A DNA stretch of 64,000 nt, taken from assembly GCF_014892575.1 (NCBI RefSeq), contig NZ_JADBGI010000021.1, positions 1 through 64,000 on the forward strand, in the 5' to 3' direction. The notes under the pieces are model-generated. The model worked only from the letters and a program-made list of their open reading frames with translations, searched no databases and had not been told where the DNA came from. The position numbers and the translations under genes were made by a program. Origin of the DNA: Nocardiopsis coralli. GTDB lineage: Bacteria > Actinomycetota > Actinomycetes > Streptosporangiales > Streptosporangiaceae. Positions within the stretch are counted from its first letter, which is position 1. Each line of letters opens with the position of its first letter. Shown here piece by piece: positions 29,128 to 37,662 of this stretch.

Positions 29128-29487
29128 GGCGCTCACCTCGTCGGGAGAAGGGGTGTGTGCTGCGTCACATTCCCTACCCTCCGGTGTCCCGCCCGACGCT
29201 CGCCACCGCCCACGCCTCGGGAATCGGTGCCCGAACGGCCTCCGGGACCTGCGGGTTTCACGCTCGGTGTCCGCACGCCCGGATTCTCCGGAAAAAACCT
29301 TTGACCCGATGCGAACCCCACCGGGCACCGGGCCGTCCAACCACATGCGACACACACCCCGAGCGCATGCCGGCGTCGCGACGCCCCGGTGCGGAGGACG
29401 GCCGCACCGGGGCGCATGCACTTCCCCACGTGTCCCCACGTGCCAGGACGAACCACGGTGGCGACCGCGTGCTCTAGCCTTTTCCCT
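29128..29487. other. 360-bp divergent intergenic region with a strong hairpin
   Basis: Between the divergent long acyl-CoA dehydrogenase and exonuclease III genes. The notable element is a perfect 13-bp inverted repeat, CGCCCCGGTGCGG (29382-29394) with 29402-29414, around a 7-nt loop. No gene ends here, so it is not an ordinary terminator. The exonuclease -10 box lies at 29475-29480. I see no convincing small ORF. Confidence 0.6.
29475..29480 (+). promoter_or_regulatory. -10 box of leaderless exonuclease III gene
   Basis: TAGCCT, 7 nt before GTG 29488, with a pyrimidine-rich spacer and no ribosome binding site. Confidence 0.55.
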
Positions 29488-30321
29488 GTGCGTATCGCGA
29501 CATGGAATGTGAACAGTGCCAGGGCCCGGGCCGACCGCATCGGCGCCTGGCTCGACCGGAGCGACGTCGACGTCCTCGCCGTCCAGGAGACCAAGGCCCG
29601 GGACCACCAGTTCCCCGAGTCCGTCTTCACCGACCGCGGCTACGAGGTGGCCCACCACGGCCTCTCCCAGTGGAACGGGGTCGCGATCGCCTCCCGCGTC
29701 GGGCTCGAGGACGTGCAGATCGGCTTCCCGGGTCAGCCCGGCTACGGCGACCCCGAGGAGGCCGAGGCCCGCGCCATCGGTGCCACCTGCAACGGCGTGC
29801 AGGTGTGGAGCCTCTACGTGCCCAACGGCCGCGAGATCGACCACCCCCACTACTCCTACAAACTGCGGTGGCTGCAGGCCCTGCGCGAGGCCGGCACCGC
29901 GCGCCTGGCCGAGGACCCCGACGCCCAGGTCGCCTACGTCGGCGACTTCAACATCGCCCCGCAGGACGACGACGTGTGGGACATGGAGGCCTTCGAGGGG
30001 CTCACCCACGTCACCCCGCCCGAGCGCGCCGCCTTCGCAGAACTGGTCGAGGCCGGCTTCTCCGACGTCGTGCGCCCCCACACCCCCGGGCCCGGTGTCT
30101 ACACCTACTGGGACTACAAGGGCCTGTCCTTCCCCAAGCGCAAGGGCATGCGCATCGACTTCGTCCTGGCCTCACCCGCGCTCCGCGCCCGGGTCAGCGG
30201 CGCCGGCATCGACCGGGAGGAACGCAAGGGCAAGGGCGCCTCCGACCACGCCCCCGTCATCGTCGGGCTGGACGGCGCGAGCGGCGAGCCCGCCGAGAAG
30301 CCGAAGGAGGCCGGCAAGTGA
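29488..30321 (+). CDS. xthA: exodeoxyribonuclease III
   Basis: A 277-residue Mg-dependent exonuclease/AP endonuclease of the ExoA/APE1 family for base-excision repair. Motifs are in order: RIATWNVNSARARADRIGAWL, DVLAVQETKA (metal-binding Glu), SLYVPNGREIDHPHYSYKLRWL, YVGDFNIAPQDDDVW (Asp/Asn), and the C-terminal RIDFVLASPAL and GASDHAPVIV (catalytic Asp-His). The frame is open upstream, but the ExoIII fold begins exactly at GTG 29488 and a TAGCCT box lies 7 nt before it. The gene overlaps the ribokinase start by 4 nt (GTGA), so the two are translationally coupled. Confidence 0.93.
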   Translation: MRIATWNVNSARARADRIGAWLDRSDVDVLAVQETKARDHQFPESVFTDRGYEVAHHGLSQWNGVAIASRVGLEDVQIGFPGQPGYGDPEEAEARAIGATCNGVQVWSLYVPNGREIDHPHYSYKLRWLQALREAGTARLAEDPDAQVAYVGDFNIAPQDDDVWDMEAFEGLTHVTPPERAAFAELVEAGFSDVVRPHTPGPGVYTYWDYKGLSFPKRKGMRIDFVLASPALRARVSGAGIDREERKGKGASDHAPVIVGLDGASGEPAEKPKEAGK

Positions 30322-31217
30322 GCACCCCGCGCATCGCTGTCCTGGGCAGCATCAACATGGACCTGGTCGCCTACACCGAGCAGGTGCCCGCCTCCGGTGA
30401 GACCGTCACCGGGACCGACTTCCGCCAGGTGCCCGGCGGCAAGGGCGCCAACCAGGCCGTCGCCGCGGCGCGCGCCGGGGCGGACACGTCGTTCCTGGGC
30501 GCGGTCGGCGACGACACCTTCGGCACGCTCCTGCGCCGGGGCCTGGACGAGTCCGGGATCGACGTGCGCGGGCTGCGCACCGTCCCCGGCGTCTCGGGCG
30601 TCGCGCACATCGTCGTCGACGGCTCGGGCGCCAACTCCATCATCGTCGTGCCGGGCGCCAACGGCACCGTGGAGGGCGCGAGCGGGGCCGACGCGGATCT
30701 GATCCGGGGTGCCGACGCGCTCCTGCTGCAGTTGGAGCTGCCGATGCCTGCGGTCGTCTCCGCCGCGCGTACCGGCCGTGAGCTGGGCGTTCCGGTGCAT
30801 CTGACACCCGCGCCCGCGCGCGAGCTGCCGACGGAGCTGCTGGAGAACGTGGACGTGCTGGTGCCCAACGAGCACGAGGCCGCCGCGATCACCGGGGAGA
30901 GCGACCCGGACAAGGCGCTCGCGGCGCTGCTGGAGCTGGTGCCGGAGGTGCTCATCACCCTCGGGTCGGAGGGTTCGCTGTACGGGGCGCGCGGGGCCGA
31001 GCCCGTGCGGGTTCCGGCGCGCCCGGTCACGGCGGTGGACACCACGGCCGCCGGCGACACGTTCTGCGGTTCCTTCGCGGTCGCCCGCGCGGAGGGTCGT
31101 TCCCCCGGGGAGGCGATGCGGTTCGCCGCCGCCGCGGCATCGCTGTCGGTGCAGCGCCACGGGGCGAGCTCGTCGATGGCCGGGCGGGACGAGGTCGAGG
31201 CCCTGCTGCAGGGCTGA
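30318..31217 (+). CDS. rbsK: ribokinase
   Basis: A 299-residue PfkB-family sugar kinase that phosphorylates ribose at O5. The first signature is QVPGGKGANQAVAAARAG (near residue 36) and the second is VDTTAAGDTFCGSFAVA (near residue 240), which contains the catalytic Asp. LGSINMDLVAYTEQVPASGET is typical of ribokinase. GTG 30318 overlaps the exonuclease stop and has AAGGAGG 7 nt upstream, so the assignment as a two-gene operon is firm. No ribose transporter is nearby; salvage of ribose from nucleosides is a possible role. A strong bidirectional hairpin follows. Confidence 0.92.
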   Translation: MSTPRIAVLGSINMDLVAYTEQVPASGETVTGTDFRQVPGGKGANQAVAAARAGADTSFLGAVGDDTFGTLLRRGLDESGIDVRGLRTVPGVSGVAHIVVDGSGANSIIVVPGANGTVEGASGADADLIRGADALLLQLELPMPAVVSAARTGRELGVPVHLTPAPARELPTELLENVDVLVPNEHEAAAITGESDPDKALAALLELVPEVLITLGSEGSLYGARGAEPVRVPARPVTAVDTTAAGDTFCGSFAVARAEGRSPGEAMRFAAAAASLSVQRHGASSSMAGRDEVEALLQG

Positions 31218-31228
31218 CCAGCGTGATC

Positions 31229-31255
31229 GAGGGCCGGCCCCCGCGGCCGGCCCTC
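31229..31255. terminator. bidirectional terminator-like hairpin
   Basis: GAGGGCCGGCC (31229-31239) pairs perfectly with 31245-31255 around a 5-nt loop, between the convergent rbsK and yceI-like genes. Confidence 0.65.
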
Positions 31256-31271
31256 TGCCGCGCCCGAGGTC

Positions 31272-31880
31272 CTAATCGATGTGGCCGACCTCGCGCAGGA
31301 AGTCCGTGGGGTCGGTGTCCTGCAGGCGCACCTCGAGGACCACGTCGACGGTGTCGCCGACCAGGCGCCCGCCCCAGGACAGCGGTCCGCCGTCGTCGAC
31401 ACCGAAGTCCGACAGCGAGATCTGGGTGTTGGCCGAGAAGAAGTGCCCGTAGATGTCGTCCGGGCTGGACAGGTCGGGTGCCTCGCCGACCCACTGCGCG
31501 GGCATCGACACCGGCCTGGTGGTGCCGTGCACGGTCAGCTCGCCGTGCAGGGTGAAGGCGTTCTCCTTGCGGCGGTTGGGCACGAGCGCGGTGGAGCGGA
31601 AGTGCAGCTCCGGGTAGGTGTCGCTGTCCAGGAAGTCCGACGAGCGCAGGTGCGCGTCGCGGGCGGCCACGCCGGTGTTGACGCTGGAGGTCTCCACGGT
31701 CACCTCGACGGTGGACCCCGCCGGGTCCTCGGCGACCTCCACGGTGCCGCGGGCCTGGCCGAAGGTGCCCTGAACCCGGCCGAAGCTGAGGTAGCGGGCC
31801 ACGAAGATCAGGCTGGAGTGCAGCGGGTCGAGGTGCCAGGTACCCGGTGTGGGCCCGACGCGTTCGGTCGTGGGCGACAT
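31272..31880 (-). CDS. YceI family lipocalin-like protein
   Basis: A 202-residue YceI-family protein, a beta-barrel that in characterised members binds polyisoprenoid or other lipids. Typical text: GTWHLDPLHSSLIFVARYLSFGRVQGTFGQARGTVEV, SVNTGVAARDAHLRSSDFLDSDTYPELHFRSTAL, and GELTVHGTTRPVSMPAQW. No signal peptide is visible, so the protein is probably cytosolic, as for many actinobacterial members. ATG 31880 has GGGAG about 9 nt upstream. The gene stands alone upstream of argS, and its physiological role is unknown. Confidence 0.9.
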   Translation of the reverse strand: MSPTTERVGPTPGTWHLDPLHSSLIFVARYLSFGRVQGTFGQARGTVEVAEDPAGSTVEVTVETSSVNTGVAARDAHLRSSDFLDSDTYPELHFRSTALVPNRRKENAFTLHGELTVHGTTRPVSMPAQWVGEAPDLSSPDDIYGHFFSANTQISLSDFGVDDGGPLSWGGRLVGDTVDVVLEVRLQDTDPTDFLREVGHID

Positions 31881-32033
31881 GGACAAGACTCCCGTATGTC
31901 TGGATTGCGGGGTTTGTCCACACGATAGGTCGCCATCGCAAGCTGCGGGAGGCCTCCGGCGCTGAGCAGGGCGAGAGATTCGACTCGCTCTCGCAGGCCA
32001 GGGGCGTGCCAGGAACCGGGTTCCAGAAAAGCG

Positions 32034-32065
32034 GAAGGCCCCCGGACCGCGGTCCGAGGGCCTTC
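32034..32065 (-). terminator. intrinsic terminator of argS
   Basis: A stem of 14 bp with one mismatch pairs 32034-32047 with 32052-32065 (GAAGGCC at the base, CGCG loop). On the minus strand it is followed by CGCTTTT. It lies 11 nt past the argS stop. Confidence 0.7.
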
Positions 32066-32076
32066 GCGCACGGGGC

Positions 32077-33822
32077 TCACATGTGCTCGGGCGACTCCAC
32101 ACCGAGCAGGTCCAGGCCCTGCACCAGCACCTGCAGCGCCACCGCGACCAGCGTCAGGCGCGACTCGCGCTCGGCCTCGCTGTCGGCGGTCAGTACCGGG
32201 CAGTGCTCGTAGAACGCCGTCAGGGACTGCGCCAGCTCGAACAGGTAGGTGGAGAGCCGGTGCGGCTGCAGCAGGTCGCCGACCTGGGCCACCACCGGGC
32301 CGAAGCCCAGCAGCTTCAGCGCCAGGGCCCGCTCGGCGTCCGCGGCGACGGTGATCTGCCCGCGGGCCTGCTCCGGGTCCACCCCGCCCTTGCGGAAGAT
32401 GGAACGGATCCGGGCCTGCGCGTACTGCAGGTAGGGGCCGGTGTTGCCGGTCAGCGCCAGCATCCGGTCGAAGTCGAAGGTGTACTCGGTGTCGTGCGCC
32501 ACCGACAGGTCGGCGTACTTGACCGCGCCGATGCCGACCTTGCGGGCGATCTCCGCGCGGTCCTCCTCGCCCAGGTCGGGGCGGGTCTCGGCGACGACCG
32601 CGGCCGCACGCTCGACCGCCTCGTCCAGCAGCTGCACCAGGCGCACCGGCGCACCGCTGCGGGTGCGCAGGATCTTGCCGTCGCTGCCGAGCACGTTGCC
32701 GATCTGCACGTGTGTCGTCTCGACGTCCTCCGGCAGCCACCCGGCCTCGCGGGCGGTCGCCCAGACCATCTTGAAGTGCATGGCCTGCGGGGCGCCGACC
32801 ACGTACAGGATGCGGTCGGCCTTGAGGGTGTCCACCCGGTACCGGACGGTCGCCAGGTCGGTGGTGGCGTAGCCGTAACCGCCGTCGCTCTTGCGCACGA
32901 TCAGCGGCACCGGCTTGTCCTCGCGGCCGGTGAAGCCCTCCAGGAACACACACAGGGCGCCGTCGCTCATCGTGGCGATGCCCTGGGACTCGAGGTCGTC
33001 GCACACCGCGTCGAGCATGTCGTTGTAGGTGCTCTCGCCGGCCAGGTCGTCGTCGGTGAGGGTGACGCCGAGCTTGCCGTAGACCTTGTTGAAGTAGTCC
33101 TTGGAGAACCCGACGAGCTTGCGCCACAGGCGCAGGGTCTCCTCGTCGCCGCTCTGCAGCTGCACCACACGCCCGCGCGCCCGGGCGGCGAAGTCGTCGG
33201 CCTCGGGGCCCGACTCGTCGAACTTGGTGCGGGCCGCCTGGTAGAAGGCGTTGGGGTCGGTGGTCAGCAGCTTGGCCTGGTCGGAGTCCTCGCCCACCTC
33301 GAGCAGGTGCTCGATGAGCATGCCGAAGGGGGTGCCCCAGTCGCCGATGTGGTTCTGGCGGATGACGTTGTGGCCCAGGAACTCCAGGGTGCGGGCCAGG
33401 GAGTCGCCGACCACGGTCGTTCGCAGGTGCCCGACGTGCATCTCCTTGGCCACGTTGGGCGCGGAGTAGTCGAGCGGGATGTTCTTGGGGGCCTGCTCGG
33501 GCACGCCCAAGCGGGCGTCGTCGAGCAGGGCCTGCGCCTGCGCGGCGATCCAGTCCTCGCGCAGGGTCAGGTTGATGAAGCCGGGCCCGCTGACCTCGAC
33601 CTCGCGGCACACGTCGGAGACGTCGAGGTGCTCCATGATCGCCGCGGACACCTCACGCGGCTTTCGGCCCAGACGCTTGGCGAGCGCGAGCGCGGCGTTC
33701 GCCTGGTAGTCGGCGAACTGGGACGGACGGATGACGGGGTCGGTGTCGGCGAACTCGGGGCCGAAGGCGGCGCCGAGCGCGGACTGGACCCGTCGCGAGA
33801 GTACTTCCTGCGGGTCGGCCAT
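32077..33822 (-). CDS. argS: arginyl-tRNA synthetase
   Basis: A 581-residue class I synthetase that charges tRNA-Arg. The N-terminal additional domain is residues 1 to about 110. The HIGH-equivalent motif is HVGHLRT in DYSAPNVAKEMHVGHLRTTVVGDSLARTLEFLG (near residue 130). GNVLGSDGKILRTRSG takes the KMSKS position, the usual relaxed form in ArgS. The anticodon-binding domain (residues about 455-581) ends in GLDLLGVESPEHM. TACTCT at 33830-33835 lies 7 nt before ATG 33822, which suggests a leaderless transcript. In many actinomycetes argS precedes lysA; here plsX lies upstream on the same strand instead. Confidence 0.96.
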   Translation of the reverse strand: MADPQEVLSRRVQSALGAAFGPEFADTDPVIRPSQFADYQANAALALAKRLGRKPREVSAAIMEHLDVSDVCREVEVSGPGFINLTLREDWIAAQAQALLDDARLGVPEQAPKNIPLDYSAPNVAKEMHVGHLRTTVVGDSLARTLEFLGHNVIRQNHIGDWGTPFGMLIEHLLEVGEDSDQAKLLTTDPNAFYQAARTKFDESGPEADDFAARARGRVVQLQSGDEETLRLWRKLVGFSKDYFNKVYGKLGVTLTDDDLAGESTYNDMLDAVCDDLESQGIATMSDGALCVFLEGFTGREDKPVPLIVRKSDGGYGYATTDLATVRYRVDTLKADRILYVVGAPQAMHFKMVWATAREAGWLPEDVETTHVQIGNVLGSDGKILRTRSGAPVRLVQLLDEAVERAAAVVAETRPDLGEEDRAEIARKVGIGAVKYADLSVAHDTEYTFDFDRMLALTGNTGPYLQYAQARIRSIFRKGGVDPEQARGQITVAADAERALALKLLGFGPVVAQVGDLLQPHRLSTYLFELAQSLTAFYEHCPVLTADSEAERESRLTLVAVALQVLVQGLDLLGVESPEHM

Positions 33823-33829
33823 GCCTTCC

Positions 33830-33835
33830 AGAGTA
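33830..33835 (-). promoter_or_regulatory. -10 box of argS
   Basis: TACTCT on the minus strand, 7 nt before ATG 33822. GGAAGG lies between, so a very short leader is also possible. Confidence 0.4.
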
Positions 33836-33916
33836 CCGACCGGACGGTGCCTTCCCGACGGGTGTGGGGCGGACCACAGCGCAGGTCGGGGGGCCCGGGG
33901 GAGCGGCCGTCAGGGG

Positions 33917-35014
33917 TCAGCGCTCCTCGTGCTGTCCGAACCGGTTGAACCAGTGCCCCTGCCGGTGGGGCACCCGCCGCCGCACCTGTTCGTCCATGCG
34001 CCCGGACGCCAGGTCGTGGGCGAGGCGGCAGGCGTGCGCGACGCCGGTGTCCCCGCTGGCCCCGTGTGCGATGACCACGGTCCCGTTGAGGCCGAGCAGG
34101 GCGGCGCCGCCGTAGGTCTCGCTGTCCAGGCGGCCGCGCAGTTCGCGCAGGGACCGGCGTTGGAGGAGCGCTGCGGCCTTGGCGAGCCGGGTCGAGGTGA
34201 GGGCCTCCTGCACCGCCGACATCGCGAAGGACGCCGTGCCCTCGACCGTCTTCAGCGCGACGTTGCCGGTGTGGCCGTCGGCGACCACGACGTCGACCGC
34301 GCGGGTGAGCAGGTCGTGGCCCTCGATGTTGCCGTGGAAGTCGAGGGTCCCGGCCTCACCGGCGGCGGTGAGCAGCTCCCCGGCCTTGCGGGTGAGCTTG
34401 TTGCCCTTGCCGGGTTCGCTCCCGATGCTCAGCAGCCCGGTGGTCGGCCGCTGCACCCCGAACGCCGTGCGGGCGTAGGCGCTGCCCAGGTGCGCGAACT
34501 GCACGAGCATCTCGGGTTTGGCGTCGGCGTTGGCCCCCGCGTCGACGAGGATCGTGGGCTGTTCCCCGGTGGGCAGGGGCACGGCGAGCGCTGGGCGCAT
34601 GACACCCGTCAGGGTCCGCAGGCGCACGGTCGAGGTGGCCACGACCCCGCCGGTGGACCCGGCCGAGACCAGGGCGTGGGCGTCGCCGCGGCGGATCAGG
34701 TGGCAGGCGACGGCGACGCTGGAACGCGGGCGGCGCCAGCTGGCCAGGGCGCCCTCGTGCATCTCCAGCTCGTCCTCGGCGTGCACGACGGGGATCTCGC
34801 GGAGGGCGTCGTGTTCGGCGAGCAGGGACGCGACCACGGTGCGGCGGCCCACGAGCAGGACCCGCAACCCGAGCTCGCGCACCGCCCTGACGGCGCCGTG
34901 CACGATCGCCTCGGGTCCGTGGTCGCCGCCCATGGCGTCCACGGCGATGACCGGCGGGGCGCCGCCCCGGCCGGTGGGCTCTGGTTCGGGTGTGCCGCTC
35001 GTCGTGCCGCTCAA
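33917..35014 (-). CDS. plsX: phosphate acyltransferase PlsX
   Basis: An enzyme of about 365 residues that makes acyl-phosphate from acyl-ACP for phospholipid synthesis. Signatures: VIAVDAMGGDHGPEAIVHGAV, ALVSAGSTGGVVATSTVRL, TILVDAGANADAKPEMLVQFAHLGSAY, RPTTGLLSIGSEPGKGNKL, DFHGNIEGHDLLTRAVDVVVADGHTGNVALKTVEG. The usual neighbours rpmF and fabD/fabH are absent, so it is a detached copy and a second one may exist. The start is uncertain: TTG 35014 has GGAGG 10 nt upstream and gives a modest N-terminal extension (about 20 residues rich in T, E and P); ATG 35110 also stays in frame. Confidence 0.9.
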   Translation of the reverse strand: MSGTTSGTPEPEPTGRGGAPPVIAVDAMGGDHGPEAIVHGAVRAVRELGLRVLLVGRRTVVASLLAEHDALREIPVVHAEDELEMHEGALASWRRPRSSVAVACHLIRRGDAHALVSAGSTGGVVATSTVRLRTLTGVMRPALAVPLPTGEQPTILVDAGANADAKPEMLVQFAHLGSAYARTAFGVQRPTTGLLSIGSEPGKGNKLTRKAGELLTAAGEAGTLDFHGNIEGHDLLTRAVDVVVADGHTGNVALKTVEGTASFAMSAVQEALTSTRLAKAAALLQRRSLRELRGRLDSETYGGAALLGLNGTVVIAHGASGDTGVAHACRLAHDLASGRMDEQVRRRVPHRQGHWFNRFGQHEER

Positions 35015-35380
35015 CGGGGTCTGTCCTCCACGGGTCGGTGTGCGTCTCCGGCGCCGCGCAGAAACGGTATCGGGCGTGGGAGAGCAGTGGCGCGAGTGGC
35101 TCCGGGGCACCGGCGTGCCCCCTGTGTTGGGCCTTCTGCGAGGATACTTCCGGTATGTCCAGTTAGAAGCTCCGTTTACGTGCGAATGGGTACAAAGCCT
35201 CTAGCTCGGGTATGCCCGCCCGTTGGTTGCCGGGAGATGAAGAACCCCGGGGCCACGTGACAACGGAATGAACCGCCACCGGTGGTCCGCGCGGCCCGTA
35301 CCTCGCAGGACCACCGGATCTGGGCTGCCCGGGTGACCTTCGCCGGGTGGCCCGGCCTACGCGATCAGGAGAGGAGAGGC
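35015..35380. other. 366-bp divergent region with structured kamA leader
   Basis: Holds promoters for plsX (TACCGT on the minus strand near 35067) and the radical SAM gene. Close to the latter, CCGGTGGTCC (35279-35288) pairs perfectly with 35308-35317 around a 19-nt loop, and GC-rich half-repeats continue to about 35360. The arrangement suggests a folded 5' leader, but it matches no riboswitch I know. Confidence 0.4.
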
Positions 35381-36748
35381 GTGAGCGTTACGCCTGACGC
35401 GGCACAGTCCCCGTCCGCCGGACGTCGGTTTCGTGCCTACACGACGAAACACCTCGACGAGCTCACGGCGCGAGCCGGCCTCGCAGCAGACGAGCGGCTC
35501 GCGGTGCGGGCGGTGGCCACAGTGCTGCCGTTCCGGGTCAACAGCTACGTCGTCGACGAGCTGATCGACTGGGATGCCGCGCCCGACGATCCGATCTACA
35601 AGCTCGTCTTCCCGCAGGCCGACATGCTGCCGCAGGAGGACGTGTCCCGGATCGCCGATCTGCTGAGCGCCGGGGCCGACCGCAAGGAGCTCAACCAGGC
35701 CGCCAACCAGGTCCGTGCGACGCTGAACCCGCACCCGGCGGGGCAGATGGACCTCAACGTGCCGACCACGGGGAACGAGGAGCCGATCCCCGGGATCCAG
35801 CACAAGTACAACGAGACGGTGCTCTTCTTCCCGAAGCAGGGGCAGACGTGCCACGCGTACTGCACCTACTGCTTCCGCTGGGCACAGTTCGTGGGCGACG
35901 CGGACCTGAAGTTCGCCTCCAGCGAGATCGACCAGATGGTCGAGTACGTGCGCTCGCACCCCGAGGTCACCAGTGTGCTCTTCACCGGTGGCGACCCGAT
36001 GATCATGGGTGAGGGTGTGATCTCCAAGTACATCGAACCGCTGCTGGAGATCGAGCACCTGGAGGCCATCCGCATCGGGACCAAGGCGCTGGGGTACTGG
36101 CCGCAGCGCTTCGTCACCGACCCCGACGCCGACGACACCCTGCGCCTGTTCGAGAAGGTCGTGGAGTCCGGCAAGAACCTCGCGTTCATGGCCCACTTCT
36201 CGCACCCGAACGAGATGGCCCCGGCGCTGGTGCAGGAGGCGGTGCGCCGCGTCCGCAACACCGGCGCGGTCATCCGCACGCAGGCGCCGATGATCCGCAC
36301 GATCAACGACGACGCAGCCACGTGGGAGAGCATGTGGCGCACGCACCTGCGCCACGGCATGGTGCCGTACTACATGTTCGTCGAGCGCGACACCGGACCG
36401 CAGGACTACTTCGCGGTACCGCTCGCCGAGGCCTACGACATCTTCCGTACCGCCTACCAGAACGTCTCGGGCCTGGCCCGGACGGTGCGCGGTCCCTCGA
36501 TGTCGGCCACGCCCGGCAAGGTGTGCATCGACGGGGTCACCGAGATCGCCGGCGAGAAGGTGTTCGTGCTGCACTTCATCCAGGCGCGCGACCCCGAGCT
36601 GGTGGGCCGGCCCTTCTTCGCCAAGTACGACGAGAAGGCCGCCTGGCTGTTCGACCTCAAGCCCGCCCTGGGCGCCACCCACTTCCCGTGGGAGGTGCCG
36701 CCGGAGGGCGGGGGATCCAACGGGCTGATCGACCCGACCCGCCTCTAG
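35381..36748 (+). CDS. KamA-family radical SAM aminomutase-like protein
   Basis: A 455-residue radical SAM protein of the lysine 2,3-aminomutase family. The iron-sulfur motif CHAYCTYCFRW supplies Cys157, Cys161 and Cys164, and LFTGGDPMIM is the SAM-binding GGD motif. The family uses PLP as well, but the usual glycine-rich PLP-lysine motif is replaced here by MSATPGKVCIDGVTEI; Lys379 is the best PLP candidate. N-terminal RFRAYTTKHLDELTARAGL and NPHPAGQMDLNVPTTGNEEPIPGIQHKYNETVLFFP look like actinobacterial homologues of unknown substrate. GTG 35381 follows GGAGAGGAGAGG. No beta-lysine acetyltransferase, KamD/KamE or other lysine gene is adjacent, so calling it lysine 2,3-aminomutase would be premature. 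Confidence 0.85.
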   Translation: MSVTPDAAQSPSAGRRFRAYTTKHLDELTARAGLAADERLAVRAVATVLPFRVNSYVVDELIDWDAAPDDPIYKLVFPQADMLPQEDVSRIADLLSAGADRKELNQAANQVRATLNPHPAGQMDLNVPTTGNEEPIPGIQHKYNETVLFFPKQGQTCHAYCTYCFRWAQFVGDADLKFASSEIDQMVEYVRSHPEVTSVLFTGGDPMIMGEGVISKYIEPLLEIEHLEAIRIGTKALGYWPQRFVTDPDADDTLRLFEKVVESGKNLAFMAHFSHPNEMAPALVQEAVRRVRNTGAVIRTQAPMIRTINDDAATWESMWRTHLRHGMVPYYMFVERDTGPQDYFAVPLAEAYDIFRTAYQNVSGLARTVRGPSMSATPGKVCIDGVTEIAGEKVFVLHFIQARDPELVGRPFFAKYDEKAAWLFDLKPALGATHFPWEVPPEGGGSNGLIDPTRL

Positions 36749-36792
36749 GCGCGGTGGCGTCCCCGGGGAGACCCGGGGCGCCGTGGAGACAG

Positions 36793-36826
36793 CGGAGCCC
36801 GGCACCCTTCGGGGCGCCGGGCTCCG
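36793..36826 (+). terminator. kamA-like gene terminator with TTCG loop
   Basis: CGGAGCCCGGC (36793-36803) pairs with 36816-36826. Inner CCC-TTCG-GGG caps the stem after one A-C mismatch. It begins 44 nt after the stop. Confidence 0.7.
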
Positions 36827-36942
36827 TCGTGTGTCCGGCCGAGGACGGATCTGGCCCGCTCCGCGGCCGTGGGCGGGCCGCGGGGGCCATCGGCGGACAC
36901 CTTCTTCCGGTGGTGGTTCGGGGGTCGCGGGGCGGCCGGGGG

Positions 36943-37176
36943 TCAGGTCAGCAGCGCGTCGAAGTCGCCGGTCTTGGCGCCGCGCACGAAGGCCTTGATC
37001 TCGTCGGGTGTGTAGACCAGCGCCGGTCCTTGGGGATCACGGGAGTTGCGGACGGCGATGTCACCGCCTGGAAGGGTCGCGACCTCAACGCAGTTCCCGT
37101 CGGGGTTGCTCCAACTGCTCTTGGTCCAGACGACCATCGGCAGACTGTCCGCGGGAACGCCGTTGTTGATCTGCAT
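36943..37176 (-). CDS. DUF397 domain protein
   Basis: A 77-residue protein made of one DUF397 domain: VVWTKSSWSNPDGNCVEVATLPGGDIAVRNSRDPQGPALVYTPDEIKAFVRGAKTGDFDALL. The family is confined to actinobacteria and is nearly always found beside Scr1/WhiJ-type HTH regulators and anti-sigma-like ATPases, as here. In Streptomyces such trios (AbaA, WhiJ) affect development and antibiotic production; DUF397 proteins are thought to counter the HTH partner. ATG 37176 has GGAGG 7 nt upstream. A composite palindromic site lies about 170 bp upstream. Confidence 0.93.
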   Translation of the reverse strand: MQINNGVPADSLPMVVWTKSSWSNPDGNCVEVATLPGGDIAVRNSRDPQGPALVYTPDEIKAFVRGAKTGDFDALLT

Positions 37177-37662
37177 CTCAACCTCCTGGAACATCGGTGG
37201 ACTGGTGAGCGGGGTGTCCACACGCGGCAGGGATCCCGCCGCGCCCGTCGTTCGGTCACCGGGATCGACCCGGGAGGCCACCGGAGCCCTGGGGGCACGG
37301 GGCACACCCGGTCGGGGACCACGGCGTTCGGCACAGCGTAGTCGATGCACGTGCATCCGTGATTACGTCTGTAAGCACACACACGTGGACCCCGGGTGAT
37401 GCGGTTGCGGATCCCCATGTCACAGCCGACGCACACGGGGCGTGGCCGGTGCCCGGTTCCAGGATTGTTTCCCACCCGTGGCCGAAGGCGGACATTCCGG
37501 AGACTTCGCGTCGGCCGAGGGTGTTCGTGGTCGTACCGAGGGTGACGGCCTTCGGCGCGACGTCACCCTGAGTGATGGTCGCGGGCGCGGGCGGGGGGGA
37601 GATGCACAGAGCCCCGGGAGCGGGCCGGGCCGTGCGGGGGAGCGGGGCCGGAGGCGGGCGCC
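37177..37662. other. 486-bp region upstream of the DUF397 gene
   Basis: Separates the Scr1-type regulator gene (ending at 37663) from the DUF397 gene. It holds the composite palindromic site at 37344-37374 and a minus-strand TACGCT (37336-37341) that could serve as the -10 box. The rest, toward 37660, shows no convincing gene or repeat. Confidence 0.5.
37344..37374. promoter_or_regulatory. composite palindromic operator, site A
   Basis: The perfect palindrome GATGCACGTGCATC (37344-37357) is followed after 5 bp by TTAC-GTCT-GTAA (37363-37374). The same two modules in the same order and nearly the same spacing occur at 38778-38809 before the ATPase gene. A TACGCT -10-like box on the minus strand lies next to it (37336-37341). 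Confidence 0.6.

Noticed and set aside
35279-35317. Possible T-box or other known riboswitch in the kamA-like leader (GGTGGTCCGCG recalls a T-box)
   Set aside because: The T-box core needs TGGNACCGCG; here bases are missing and no specifier stem is seen. I kept it only as an unexplained structured leader.
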